Positions 11,171 through 22,334 of a DNA stretch of 64,000 bases are shown piece after piece. A model generated the notes under the pieces. That model was given only the letters and a program-made list of their open reading frames with translations, was not told the origin of the DNA and did not search any database. Numbering within the stretch: the first letter of the stretch is position 1; each line of letters opens with the position of its first letter. A program made the translations under genes and the position numbers. This stretch comes from Amoebophrya sp. A120. Its lineage: Eukaryota > Sar > Dinophyceae > Syndiniales > Amoebophryaceae. The stretch spans positions 4,933,863 through 4,997,862 of the forward strand of contig CAJINV010000003.1 in assembly GCA_905178155.1 (NCBI GenBank). The letters are read 5' to 3'.

Positions 11171-12603
11171 TATTTTTCACGCTATCTTGTTCTGGCGATA
11201 CCAGCAGCTGAGCATCAAATATGCTCCCTGGAGTGTTGCAGATGAAAACGAACTGTTGCCTGGTGTAGCAAATTGATTCAAAGTGTCGTGGTAAGATTTT
11301 GTGGGTTAGGGTTAATGCGTCAGGCGTCTCTTCATGGACTGAGTGACTTTCTCGCTTACGTGTCCTATGGGGATGAATGAAGAAAGATTTTGTTCGTCTG
11401 TTGAGGGTATCCTTTTGGTCGACTTTCAACTACAAGTTCAAACTGGAAGAGGCTGCGACGCACTCTCCTATGAATTACAGATTAGTCACGGGGTGGTACG
11501 GGTAAAACTAAAACCTCGATGTAAATCGTCTTCGCTGTGTCTTAACGCTGCTCGGGTATGATTAGCTCCATCTGATTCTGTATTTCTTACTGCGCTTCAC
11601 GACGTCGTCCTATTCGCTGTATAGTTACTGTTACCTCGCTATGTGGTGAAAATTGATTAAGCTTCAAAAAAATTTTAGTAGTACTCACTTCTGAGCGAAT
11701 TACGTTACAAGAGGGGATTCTGATCTCTGCTGTCCTGGAGCTAGAATGTAGAAATCGTGATCACTGGTGACATCTGGGCGAACAGCGCGTGCGCAGATCC
11801 ATCCACACTACTTCGTTGCTGAATCCTTTCATGGCATGAAGCGATAGCGAGGAATACGAATAATCTGCCAACTACTTTTTTCTCTGCGACAGCGGCCAAT
11901 GGAAAAAGCCTTTGCCTTGGGTCTTTGTGCTATAGTGCGGCTACTCCCATCATAGCTAGTAGCGTGTTCTGATGCGAGGATCTTCAAGGAGCAAGTAGCA
12001 CAAAGATATCGCATCTGCGTCTGCAATTAGGTGGCAGAGCGGAGCCACTTACTTCAACCCTCGATAGACCACAGGAGCGGAGTATCTACGGGTCGCAGCC
12101 TGGCAAACGACTAGGTGTTTTAAGCTTGTGTGGTAAGACTGACAGCGCAGGACTTTTTTAGTGGGATCGATTTTTCCTATTGGGTTTCATCGAATTGGAA
12201 GGGCGGGAAGTCTTGCCGAAAAAGAGCTTGCCTCGGGTGGTTACCGGCAGCTCTATTTTCACCGCGGCCGCCTTATGGCACGCCAGAGTTTCCATGGGAC
12301 AGGCACGGCGTCTTGATGCCCGTCCGCGCCACGCCGAATCAAAATTTCCGCCAACTTGCGGTCCATCTTCCGAAGAGCCCGACCGAGTTGATCTCCATCG
12401 CTTACGCCGTCTTCTTGGAACCACGAGGGAGCGCTGGCAGGCACTGATGTGAATGAGCGAAGACAAGATTCCTATATGGACATAAGGAAGCAAGGGACCC
12501 AGTTCAGTACTTAATACGTTCGAGATACTTACGTTACAACATCTTTAGAGTTGCATGTGAAGAAAATCGAGCAGAAAAATGAGATATCATTACAGATTCC
12601 TTG
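11171..12603. other. Mostly intergenic, one weak exon candidate
   Basis: The only segment with coding character is on the minus strand at about 12259-12444, a charged amphipathic stretch (DQLGRALRKMDRKLAEIL) ending in a stop. A GTAAGC donor-like string sits just upstream of it. It has no start or partner exon that I can find. The rest shows nothing convincing. Confidence 0.35.
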
Positions 12604-13335
12604 TCATGCACTCTTCCTTCTAAACGCTGTCCTATGGCTGTTACCTGCAGGAATATCCTGTTCTTCGGTAGACTCCGCAGATGATTTGTCGCCCTGACCG
12701 ACCTGAGTCGCGCCTGCTCCAGCATTTATTTCTTGCGCTCCATCAAGAACGGTTCTGTGCCCGCCTCCCAGCTGTTGTCGAATCGCTCCTCTCTTCCGTG
12801 GGTCGAAAACGACGTAGCTGTAGTCGGCTTGTGGAACCAGGCTCTGCAACAAATGCCGCGAGGACATGGCGTGCCGGCGCTCCGCCGCGAAGAGCGCTGT
12901 TAGTGTCTCGCTTTCCGCGTGCAACGCATCTACTTCCCGCTGCAGCAGTTCCAGCGTGCGTGTCAGCGATTCGTTCTCATTCGTGATGTTATCCAGGGAC
13001 TCCATGCTGCTCTTCAGCGACTCGTCCAAGCTGGCCTTTAACCGTCGGTCCCGATTCACCTGCCCAAACAGCGCTTCCCACTCCACTTCAGTAGTCGTTG
13101 TGGACGTCGCGAGCGCTCCCGCTTCTCCCCCAGCCTGATCATGCCCTGATGCGCGGTTTCGTTCCGGTACGACAGCCTGGTGCTTCAGCTCCTGCACCTC
13201 ATCCCGGTATAGCAAAAGCAGGTCGTCTACGGTTGTAGTGGTCGCCCGCTTGCGCTGCTGGTACAACCGGAGCAGATACCATGGATCCGTGAGCAAGGTC
13301 GGATCCACTTCCACTTCCGACACACGGAAGGTCAT
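12604..13335 (-). CDS. Coiled-coil protein
   Basis: Single open frame of 243 aa from ATG at 13335, which sits just after closed upstream frames. Residues about 75-170 form a likely coiled coil with heptad-type Leu spacing (LKASLDESLKSSMESLDNI, LTRTLELLQREVDALHAESE). Before it is a short globular piece (DPTLLTDPWYLLRLYQQ). The C-terminus is Gly/Gln/Ser-rich and probably disordered. No family recognised. A structural role in a cytoskeletal or centrosomal assembly would fit. Confidence 0.7.
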   Translation of the reverse strand: MTFRVSEVEVDPTLLTDPWYLLRLYQQRKRATTTTVDDLLLLYRDEVQELKHQAVVPERNRASGHDQAGGEAGALATSTTTTEVEWEALFGQVNRDRRLKASLDESLKSSMESLDNITNENESLTRTLELLQREVDALHAESETLTALFAAERRHAMSSRHLLQSLVPQADYSYVVFDPRKRGAIRQQLGGGHRTVLDGAQEINAGAGATQVGQGDKSSAESTEEQDIPAGNSHRTAFRRKSA

Positions 13336-13854
13336 TTTTATTTCCCAATCCAGGAAGTACTTACTGTCGGGGGCTCAGACATTGACAGCAAAAGTGAACC
13401 AAGTTGAGGCAGTGGCTACGAGTCCCTTGAATTAGCAGGTGGACTACAACGTAGTAGAGACAGCGGACACAAAAAATGTTCGTTTCCGACCCTCCGCTGT
13501 TGAAGATGAACACTTACCAGTGTCACAGTAGGTACGCAACGTGATGGTTTCTAGGCTTTATCCTATTTTTCATTTTCACATCAACTTCAGCAACTACAAT
13601 TGAAGCATACCGATTTTTTCTTTTGGCGCTGTCAAATCCTTCAGTTTCTGCTGATGTGTGCGCTGTATTCTTAGAATGAGGCTGCTCCTGCGTGTAAGAA
13701 GAATAGACAAGTAATAAAACTCAGTTGTCAAAGATCGGCACTCGGATCGTCGGCATTTGAGATCTGAGATCCGTCTTCGGCGTAAAAAGTAGTTCTCTGT
13801 TGTCGCAGTTACCAGATTCGGCGAAACAAACGTCGCGGCAAGCTCCTTAGCTGC
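13336..13854. other. Intergenic
   Basis: No coding exon seen. Contains the 5' flank of the coiled-coil gene and the 3' flank of the potassium channel gene. Confidence 0.45.
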
Positions 13855-16497
13855 TCAGGCTTCCGGGGTGACCGGCTCGGTGTCGCTGTTTTCTTCCTCC
13901 TCGTCCGGTACGACGCCCTGCAGCCTTGTCGCTGCGTCGGTTGCCAGCGACTGAATGCAGGACCGCAGAAGCAGCTCCTTGTGGTAGGAGAACCGCATCA
14001 CTTTTGCGGAGGCCTCCATGTAGTTTTCGTGCTCCCGTAACCGGCGACTCAACTTTGCCACCAAATTGTTCATCCGGCTGTCCATAAACACCATTCGATC
14101 GCTGTTATGATGATTTTTTTGCATGAAGATGAATAAAACTCGTGCGCTCATGGCGGTCATTTTCAACATCAACCAGTCTTGAATTAAGTTTAACGATCAT
14201 CAGATCTTCATCCTTTCTGCCTTCGCAATGTGGTCAACGAGGTTCATAAGTCGCCTATGAAAGAAACAGGAAAAAACAGGCAAAAAGCGTATTAGTAAAG
14301 TGATGTACAAGAGCTGCGGCAAGTCCTGGTCCCCCCATCCCTGTAGCTTTTCTGCTTTGGGCATCCGGGCCATGTACTTTTTCCAACGGAAAGACGAGTC
14401 GGGCTCTCGCTTCACCGCCAGCGAGTCTTGCTCGCCCCGAATGTATCGCCTTCTGCTCGCTCGTTGCTCCGCCACGGGGTCCCGTCGATTCTTCTCGTTA
14501 AAAGACTCCTGGTCGTACGCCTCAGCGAGGTTGCGCGCGACGATCGCCAACGGCACGGCAATGATCAGCACCCCCGCCAACGAGGCAAAAATCCCCGCGA
14601 TGCGACCCATCGGCGTGAAGGGATACTGATCACCATAACCGACACTTGTCAACGTTACCAGTCCCCACCACAGCGCTGTGGTGATACCTGCAAAGAGAAA
14701 TAACGGTCGTTATTGAACAAGAACCGTGCAAGCCGAGCTTGCGTTTGTCTTTGCGGTCTCTGCCGACGAGTAAGAAAAATAAGTAATTTCCTACGTACTT
14801 ATTAGCTTTCGGCACCTCTGGTTCTTCCAGAATGGGTAAGTGCAGACGGCAGAAGCAGCATTTTGCAGACTATCTAAGCTGAAGTTAGAAGAAAGTGACG
14901 AAGGTCAGGAATCAAAGCCATGTACTGGTAAATGTGTGCGGATGAAATCCATCATGTTGAAGGTCGCAGCACAAAAACTTGTTCTCGGTCTCGTATCCCG
15001 GGGAGACTCGGTCGTAGGTCTTGTCGTCAATTTTGCGGAAAATCGGTCGACTCTCGCACTCTGCATAGTAAGCATCCAGTTCTGCCGACGGGCCTCGCGC
15101 GAAGTCGATCTGCAGCGATAAAGTTTGGACACGGCTTGCACTTGCTTGTAGTCAGAAAGTTTACAGGAGTTCGTCCTTCTCGAACGTGATGCTCACCTTC
15201 AACGAAGAAGCAGACAAAAAGCAGGGAGTGCTTCACATCACTCAGAAAAAAGCATCGACACAAAGAATCAATACGTTGACTTGCGGACAGGAAAGCTGCT
15301 CGAAGAAGAAGCCACAGGCGGCGAAGAAAATGACTCCCATAAGGAGGAACATGAGCAGAACCAGGAGGATACTGCTAGACTTTGCGATGGCCGTGACCAT
15401 CAATCGAAGGCCGTTTGCGTACTTGGACACCTTGAAAAGCCGGCCGAGCCGAACCAGACGGACGATACGGAGCAGCTTGAGCATTTTGGTTTTTCCGCCC
15501 GCAAAGGCCATTTCCAGAAAAAACGGACTGATCGCGAGCGCGTCCGCGATGTTCCCGGGCTTCAAGAGAAAATCGAGCTTGGACAGACGGTTGTGGAAAC
15601 AGGACACAAAGCGGAGGAGGAACTCGACGATGAAGACCAGCGTGCAGATGAGTTCGAGTCCATACCAGAAGTTGCCCGCGTCGCGAAGCACAGGCTCCGT
15701 TTCGAGGATGAAGCCCAGGATGGACAGAATGATGAATACGTGCATCGTCATGTTGATCGTCTTCGCAAACCGGCTCTGGTCTTTCATCTCGAAGATGTTG
15801 TTCTGTTGTTGTGTATGTACACTTGATTTTCCCTATCCATGCAAATTTTCCTGTTTTGCATGAGTATCTTCACGTGTGGCTTATGCAAGTACAGTAGTGC
15901 CTGTTCTTCACGACGCCCCTACCAGCAGCTACACATCTCTCCTAAACAGAATCATGTGCCTAATAGATTTAGAAAGTAAGTTGAGTGCTATAGCACTTCT
16001 TACCAGAAGCCATGTGTACTTGTAGTAAGCGGACGCTTGCTGCATGGCCCGTTCATACTCTTGTCGCCACTTGAGCCAGACAAGCCACACCTTCTGGATC
16101 GCCATGGCGGCCTGGGAAGAGCAGCAGGAGATTGATTCTTTTATTGATGTTCAGGGCATCAGCATCACCAGCATCTGGAAAACAAACAGATGCAAGGGTA
16201 CTTACTTCTTATCACCAGTACACAAACACAACTCTTTCGAAGAAGACATGCGCAACTAACTTTAGGGAAGTAGATTTTCTCCTCGCGTGAAGCTCTTAAT
16301 ACCTCCTCCTCTTTTATCCGCCTTGCACTTTTTGCACCGGGCTTGCCATCTATCTTGCCTTCCTGTTTGGGTTTCTCTCCCTCTTCGGCGTCATCGGCAC
16401 CATACAGGTCACGCAAGTCTTGCTCGGTCTTCGGTTCAGCGTCGATATCGAGCTCGTCCTGGCGATTCGACCGCCCGACAGCACCGGCACCCAACAT
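13855..16497 (-). CDS. Voltage-gated potassium channel (Kv-type, six TM)
   Basis: Seven exons: 16497-16261, 16111-16004, 15802-15281, 15109-14926, 14687-14309, 14254-14213, 14101-13855, totalling 573 codons (572 aa). The cytosolic N-terminus is acidic and charged. Exon 3 carries S1 (MHVFIILSILGFILE), S2, S3 and an S4 with basic residues every third position (LLRIVRLVRLGRLFKV), then S5. Exon 5 carries the pore helix and the selectivity filter TSVGYGD, followed by S6 (GVLIIAVPLAIVARNLAEAY). Exon 7 is a coiled-coil-like C-terminus. One polypeptide would tetramerise in a membrane and pass K+ on depolarisation. Introns 1-5 have GT-AG ends. The last one would be GA-AG; otherwise the protein stops after ERMKI near 14200 and exon 7 is not used. 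Confidence 0.9.
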
Positions 16498-17640
16498 TGT
16501 GCCGCCACTCCCTCAAGCTTATTTCCACCAACACTCGAGTTGACGTCAATTACGAGAGTCAAGTGCGATGAATCTAAAAGATTGCAGCTTCCTGAAGATT
16601 TGGTCCTCGAGCACTACCGCTACAGGGGTTCTGCTGCCCGTAGAAGCAGGTGTTGAAACACTACTAACTTACAGTGTTGCGAAATGACCGAATAAAGAGT
16701 GCTGTTGTACCTTTTGCTAAACCATTTCAAGAGTTCGAGATGGATAAATCGATGTGTCAACAAGACATTCGGAATTTATGCATCATGTCGAACGAAATTA
16801 ATGTCATAGTGCCCACGCTCATGAATTCCTATCACCCGCTCGCACGTTTCCCTGTTTGCGTCGTAGGCGAGTCAGGTAATGCGCTTCTCTCGAAAATTGC
16901 CACGAAAAATGCTGACTGTCCCTCTCCGCCGAAACACGAAAAAAATGCGAAATCGATATGGCTTTTTCTGTACGAATACGACGCCGGCAAGAACACGTGG
17001 CCATGCTGATTAGATTCCCAGACGAGTGTTCATCAAGTTTAGTGATGTGAAAGGGTCAAGTCAAGGCATTTAAAAATGTTTGTCCAGTGCGTACATTAAA
17101 CAGAAACTGCGATGAGCAAAATTTGTTCATGGTCCCGCCCACTCGGATTAAGTACTGATGTGCGTTTTCCGGGTGAAAAAATCAGTACAACTTCCTAAAC
17201 ATGTTGAATCTGCACACGACGACTCGACATCTCTCAAAGAAATACGGTAAGATCGCCAGTAGGCGCGCATGGCGGTCTCGTATTCCAAGAGCAAACCCCG
17301 TGTCGAGTTCGCCCTTTTGACATTTTGTGTCCGGCTTTAGTACAGCTGGTGACATCATACATAGGCCAATACTAGTCTACAACTACACAGATTTATTTTC
17401 ACATATCCGATAAACAAACAAAACGAAAACAAGGCGATGGGTATCCACCTTAACAGCAGCTACACACTAGCTAAACCTAAATCGTGACAGGGTCATAGTC
17501 GTCGTCGCGTCAATTATCACCATAGCGTGCGCTCCTTGATGTCGTGCATTCAGGCCTACATAGACATAAGCTAAATCCTTCTGCTGTGCCAGGATACTCG
17601 AATTGAATCTCCTTTCTAGCAGCATCTCCCAATCGCAATC
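16498..17640. other. Intergenic
   Basis: 1.1 kb with no supported exon. Short frames on both strands overlap each other and show no domain. It should hold the channel promoter at its left end and the 3' flank of the membrane protein gene at its right end. Confidence 0.45.
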
Positions 17641-19745
17641 CTACAACCACAGCGAGACGAAATACATGACCCAGAGCACCTTGAACTGCACGCCGTAAAG
17701 ATCATGCGCATCGATCTTTGCAAGGTAGGCCAAGTAGAATCGGTACAGCGCGTAGAAGAGAAAGTTCCACAGGGGAGGCGTCGTCGCAACCGCATGTGCT
17801 CGCTCCGGCGTGTATCTCGGCCCGGCGAACGCCAACGAAAGAGATGAAGAAGGTGCTGGGCCAGTCGTTGCCGCAGCGGACGACAAACCGCTTTTACCCG
17901 GAACAAGCTGTAATGAACAACAACTATCGACCAGTCGATACAGCCCTGGTTCTGCCGTGTCCCACCCGTAGAGCTCGGTCGTTCTCGAAAAAATTTCCCG
18001 CGCAAAAGTGACGGGCGAGAATAGAAACGTGGCGAAGTAGGCACCGGTGGGGACAGCTTCTGCATCGTCTCCTGTGTGAAGCTTTATTCTCGACACTGGA
18101 GGATAGTGGTCTAACGCGAATTCTTTCGCTGGCTGCACCACATTGACGTGGTACCACACCAGGTAGAGGTATCCTGAGTAAAAACGTACCCACACCAGAG
18201 TCAGGATGGGGATTTTGCAACACAAACCTAGGAGTTTTGTGAGTCACGCATGACAAGTTGCGCTCTGCAGTGTAGTGCAGGTTAGCAAGTGCAGCCGCAT
18301 CACAAATCCAGCTGCTCATCCTGTTCACAGCATCACAAATTCCAAAACACGATTGGAAATGGCTCTCATGGGGAGGCGCATTACAAGTCTTCCTGTCTTT
18401 GCAAATCTGCATCACAACTCTGGTGTGGGTACGTTTTTACTCAGGATAAGAGGGCGCAGGGAAGATGGTGTGCCAGCAAGTCGAAGAATCTGAAGGGATT
18501 TCCCCGGAGTCGGATGCGGTTGTCCACGAGCAAACACCTTGGGTGGATATCAAATGCAAATATCAATATGTCTGGGTCTGGAAGAATGCAAGTTTGTCAT
18601 GCTTGTCTGGCATGGCTCTATAAATCTGTGATGCAGGAGCAGGAAAAGGGCCTTTTGCCTGTCATGCAAAAACGCAGTTTGTCATGCGAAAAACGAAACA
18701 CACAGCAGCGCAAAAACTTGTCATGCTGGGCTCCATATTGCACTGCGCCCAATAATCGGAAATTTGCATCACAAGTTTCCAGACCCAGACATATTTGCAA
18801 TGCATAGTGGACCCACACAAACAAAAACGCAATCAGCGCCACGTGAATGATGGTCGCCCGGATCGCCCGTGCGTAGTCGTCTAGAAAGGACCCCGGCAAG
18901 AAAACGTGGACCGCAAGCGCCAGCAGTGTCCAAGACGTGAAATACCGGCAGTTGACACTCAAGGCGAAATGATAGAAAAGGAGCGAGTAGGAACACAATT
19001 GCTCCTCTTCTCCTGCTGGAAAGGCACTTGATGTACTGCTGACACCACTACACGAGGCCGCTTTGTTGTTTGCACCAGCAGGCATGCAGTTCTTCAACGC
19101 CGCCGCCGACAGGACAATACTCGTCCGCTTCCTTGGCGTTGTAAGCCCACTGGGAGTGCTGTCGAGAACGACGCACCCATCGACGAAAGGCGACAGGGTA
19201 CCACTTCTACTCTCCGCCTTGCAAGAACCCTTGCCGTGATGTTCCTTCCCGGGACTGCTTTGCTCGGAATCCGTTTCCGTGCTTGGCGTTCGCGACACTG
19301 ATATGGATGTGTCAGAGTTGAAATCGACAAAGTTGAAATAATTTGTCATGCATAAAATGGACGCCAGTTGGAACCCAGTTAGTAAGTGGCGCATGACAAA
19401 TTTCGGTGGTCCCTAAATCCAGTTTGTCATGCTGTTTAGGCAAAGAAGAGTGATTTTCTCATGCTACTTTAGCAGCTCGAGCTGTAGCCCCCAACAGGCT
19501 TACAATCGGCCTCACTTGCCTGCTCTGCAACGCACGTGCCTCTGGTCATGCATTTTATGCATTACAAATTATTTCAACTTTGACGATTTCAAACCTGACG
19601 CTTCCATAACTGAAATAGACGGCGTATCGTCGCTGTCGCCTGTCCAGTTCGGCACCAATTGGGATTTTCGCCGGGTAAGGGACACATGCCGGCGAAGCGC
19701 TGCGAGATCAAGAAAGACCTCGGCGCCAACTTCCTCCGTAGTCAT
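17641..19745 (-). CDS. Multi-pass membrane protein, all three introns are inverted-repeat elements
   Basis: Four exons: 19745-19595, 19297-18807, 18542-18449, 18164-17641, totalling 420 codons (419 aa). The N-terminal 150 residues are Ser/Thr-rich and soluble. After that come several hydrophobic segments (LLALAVHVFLPG, IIHVALIAFLFVWVH, LPCALYLVWYHVNVV and the C-terminal VLWVMYFVSLWL). The exon 2-3 junction reads FVWVHPRCLLVDNR, and the exon 3-4 junction reads HHLPCALYLVWYH. Both appear only if the element plus one target copy is removed exactly. HPRCLLVDNR recalls the ALG10 glucosyltransferase HPYLLADNR motif, but the rest does not match that family well, so I leave the function open. Confidence 0.75.
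18170..18448 (-). mobile_element. Introner element, family B, perfect 32-bp inverted repeats
   Basis: Ends TATCCTGAGTAAAAACGTAC... and its exact complement form 32-bp terminal inverted repeats with no mismatch. The element is 279 bp and is flanked by a 5-bp duplication AGAGG (18165-18169 and 18449-18453). It sits inside a coding exon. Removing it plus one AGAGG restores the frame (PCALYLVWYH). The perfect repeats suggest a recent insertion. Internal sequence is unlike family A. Confidence 0.9.
18548..18806 (-). mobile_element. Introner element, family A
   Basis: 259-bp element with family A ends (TATCAAATGCAAAT... at left, ...GCAATGCATA at right, both with TGTCTGGGTCTGG next to them) and a 5-bp duplication GTGGA at 18543-18547 and 18807-18811. 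The left arm has an extra 6 bp (TCAATA). It interrupts the membrane protein gene between VWVH and PRCLL. Interior is closely similar to the element at 53017-53267. Confidence 0.92.
19298..19594 (-). mobile_element. Inverted-repeat intron, family C
   Basis: The intron (GT donor after GCGTCAG, acceptor ATATCAG, 297 bp) is bounded by a long inverted repeat. About 40 bp around GAAATCGNCAAAGTTG and ATAATTTGTNATGCATAA differ at only two positions between arms, and weaker similarity runs outward past the donor and nearly to the acceptor. The spliced frame reads MEASVSRTPS. No clean 5-bp duplication was found, so the outer limits are uncertain. The interior includes TTTGTCATGC as in families A, D and E. 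Confidence 0.75.
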
Positions 19746-20325
19746 TTTTGAGATAGATCTTCGAGCGCGGATAATGCTGAATTCAGGCGAAGTAAGTAAT
19801 TTAAAGAATCATACAACTGCACAAAAAACTCCCTACCGGACTGTGATCGCATTGTATAGTGTACTTGTTTTCATGGGCTACGAGTACGGGTAATCTCACG
19901 CCTCCGGGGCGGGGACCTGCTGTTGCAGCGATGTAGTGTGCACCAAACTTTTTTTCAAAACGACACGACTACTTGGCATCGCTGTTATATCGACCCGAGA
20001 GAGTAGCTCGCTGATAGGCTTCCATGTAATTAGTAGACTCGATAGAAATTGTGAATTTTAATTGTTCTCACAAGCCTCGCTCACAGTCACTCTCTCCCAT
20101 AGCAACTTGGGGCCAAAAAAAAAAACCGATTCGACTGAATTTTCAAAGTACTTACTTCTGTATCTCTATCTGCAAAAGGACAGAGAACGGCATTTGCCGA
20201 CACGCCCGCAACGTAACATGCAACGCTTGCGCAAGAATAATACTGGTGAGTTTTCTGTTGGCTCATCATTTTTTCTGCATCAAAGCTTTGTAGACATCGT
20301 TACACTGTTCTTAACTTTTAGTTCA
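19746..20325. other. Intergenic
   Basis: No supported exon. Contains the 5' flank of the membrane protein gene and the 3' flank of the tubulin cofactor gene, with a run of ten A near 20116. Confidence 0.45.
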
Positions 20326-21562
20326 TCAAATTTCGTCCTCCTCTTCGAGGAAAGCAAACGGGTCCAAAGCTGGAAAGTCTCCGACCACGACGTTTTCACA
20401 GCGCGAAAAGCAACCGTATTTTTCGCCGCGACAGTCGAAATAGCGTTCCCCGTCTTTTGTGCCATCATTCATGCCTTGGGGCTCATCTAGCTCCACACCA
20501 ATCCAGGTCCCGGGCGCACCTTTCACTGGGCCGACAAACCTTATTGGTAGTTATGGTTTTTGACACTGAAAAATAAATGCACATAATTGTTGAGAGCTCG
20601 ACACTGTGAAAATACATCAGAATGACTGAAACGTCGTAAATGCAGCAACCATGTAAAACTAGCTACTTACTTGATTGTTCCTCGCCTCCCTCCGGGGTTG
20701 CACTCGCACCGCTTGCCGACGCCGTAGGCAACGTGCACGTCCTCGGGCGTTTTTGGGCGCTCCGCCGCCGGCTCCCCCTCGCCTCCCTCTCCGGGTTTCT
20801 TGGCAAACATGCGGAAGTTCGGGTTTTTCTCCCGTTCCGCTTTTACGTGCGCGCGTAGGGTCTTCTCTCTCTTGTCGTAGTCATCGTCCGTCATTTTGTA
20901 TTTCTCCACCAAGTTTACGTTTTCCAATCCTCCGCCCGCGGCCAGCGAGTACGGATCCGTGTCTTTGATGAATAATTCCATGTCGTTCCCAGCCCCGTAG
21001 GTGCGCAGCGTCTTGTAGTCATCATAGAGAAAAATGGTGTCCGAGTTCCCCGACCTGAAAGTAGAAGAACAAAAAGCCGAGATGGCCAGAAGAAAGGATA
21101 TGCTGCTCATCTTCACGTTCATCGACACCTTCCTAAAGCTATGGTGTATATGTCCATCGAGAGACAGACGCCTCACGGCAAAACATCGACCTAGTAGAGC
21201 AACCCATCGTTTGTAGACATGACGTCCCGCACGCGCCCGCGCGCCCCTTTCACGCATGAGCCCGCGTTGTAAATGCTACATTACAGCAATTCCCTACTAG
21301 TGGACCTGTACCTTCTCAGATAGAGCTCCATGTGTGCAACGGATCCTGCGCCGTGCTTGTGGAGCTTCTCCTTCACACCAAAAATGGTGGAGTCGAGGTC
21401 AAAGCGAAGATCGTGCCAACGTTGCTCCAAGTGATTGTGTCGGATGTCCATGCGGATAAAGCCCTCCGCTTGATTTTGGTGCCGGTTTTCGTCATTGGCA
21501 GTCACCCAGCTGCGCATTGCATCGCGCATTTCGCCCGCAAACACCGTCCCTTTCTCCGGCAT
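20326..21562 (-). CDS. TBCB: Tubulin-folding cofactor B (Ubl plus CAP-Gly)
   Basis: Exons 21562-21312, 21054-20671 and 20539-20326, joined by GT-AG introns, give 283 codons (282 aa), close to the usual TBCB length of about 245. The N-terminal exon is a ubiquitin-like fold (GFIRMDIRHNHLEQRW). The middle has the TBCB-typical DPYSLAAGGGLENVNLVEKY and MTDDDYDKREKTLRAH. The last exon is a CAP-Gly domain (WIGVELDEPQGMNDG, GERYFDCRGEKYGCF) ending VGDFP...EEEDEI, the acidic tail that binds tubulin. TBCB acts with cofactors A, C, D and E in alpha-tubulin folding and dimer turnover in the cytosol. The start may lie further upstream, because the frame is open to an AG acceptor near 21600. Confidence 0.93.
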
Positions 21563-22334
21563 CTTGTGCAACCAGAGCGACTCTCCGTCAGTACTTCTAA
21601 AAAAAAGCACTTATAAACGAGCACTCTACTTGAGCTAAAGCTTGAATGCGATTCACTGTTCAGCAAGCTAAATTTCAGAGGTTGAATTGCATATACACTT
21701 TTTTCATTGACTGCTGTCTCTTGATGTAGTAGGCGAATAAATATTTTTAAACCATTACAGTTACAGTTTCGCGCGTGCGCCTCCTTCTCGTGCACCAGAC
21801 AAGCTTCCTCTATTGTTATTCGACTTCACACAGCAACAAGTCAACCACGCCACTCGCTGCACACGTGGTGCTACATTTTGCACAACGTCAATCTCAATTT
21901 TTTCGATCACCTACATTTTCTCTGTAACTGGACGTCCATTGATTGTCGAGAAGCGGCACCAAACGCAACTACATGGAACACATTTTTTTACGACCAGACA
22001 TATATTCGAAACGTCAATTGTCCACAAAGTTCACCCGATATTCTTATCGTTTTCGGTTGGAATGGCGAATGAAAGGACCGGACTCAATAAACGTCGATGG
22101 TTTTTACTTCCGTGCTGTAGTACTTTTTTCTATGCACAGTATGTGGGTCGTCTTAACGTCAATATGCTCATGAATGAATATTACATCTTCATCCTCTGTC
22201 GAAACATGTGTATGTGATTGTGCGTTTTAGTTCTTTTCGTGCCCATTCTACACGTACAAAGTAGCTAAGTAAGTGCGTATCTATCATGAAGAAAAAAAGG
22301 TGGGATCGTGTCGCATACGGGTCTCGTCTTGCTC
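21563..22334. other. Intergenic
   Basis: AT-rich, no supported exon. May include a short 5' exon of the tubulin cofactor gene that I cannot locate. Confidence 0.4.

Noticed and set aside
11303-11315. Telomere-like GGGTTAGGGTTA
   Set aside because: Only about two units; too short to be more than chance.
12130-12447. Plus-strand frame of 105 codons
   Set aside because: No domain, no partner exon, and it overlaps a better minus-strand candidate. Plus-strand frames across the window behave as shadows.
17641-19745. Calling the membrane protein ALG10
   Set aside because: The HPRCLLVDNR segment is similar to ALG10 HPYLLADNR, but the N-terminal half and flanking segments do not fit the family.
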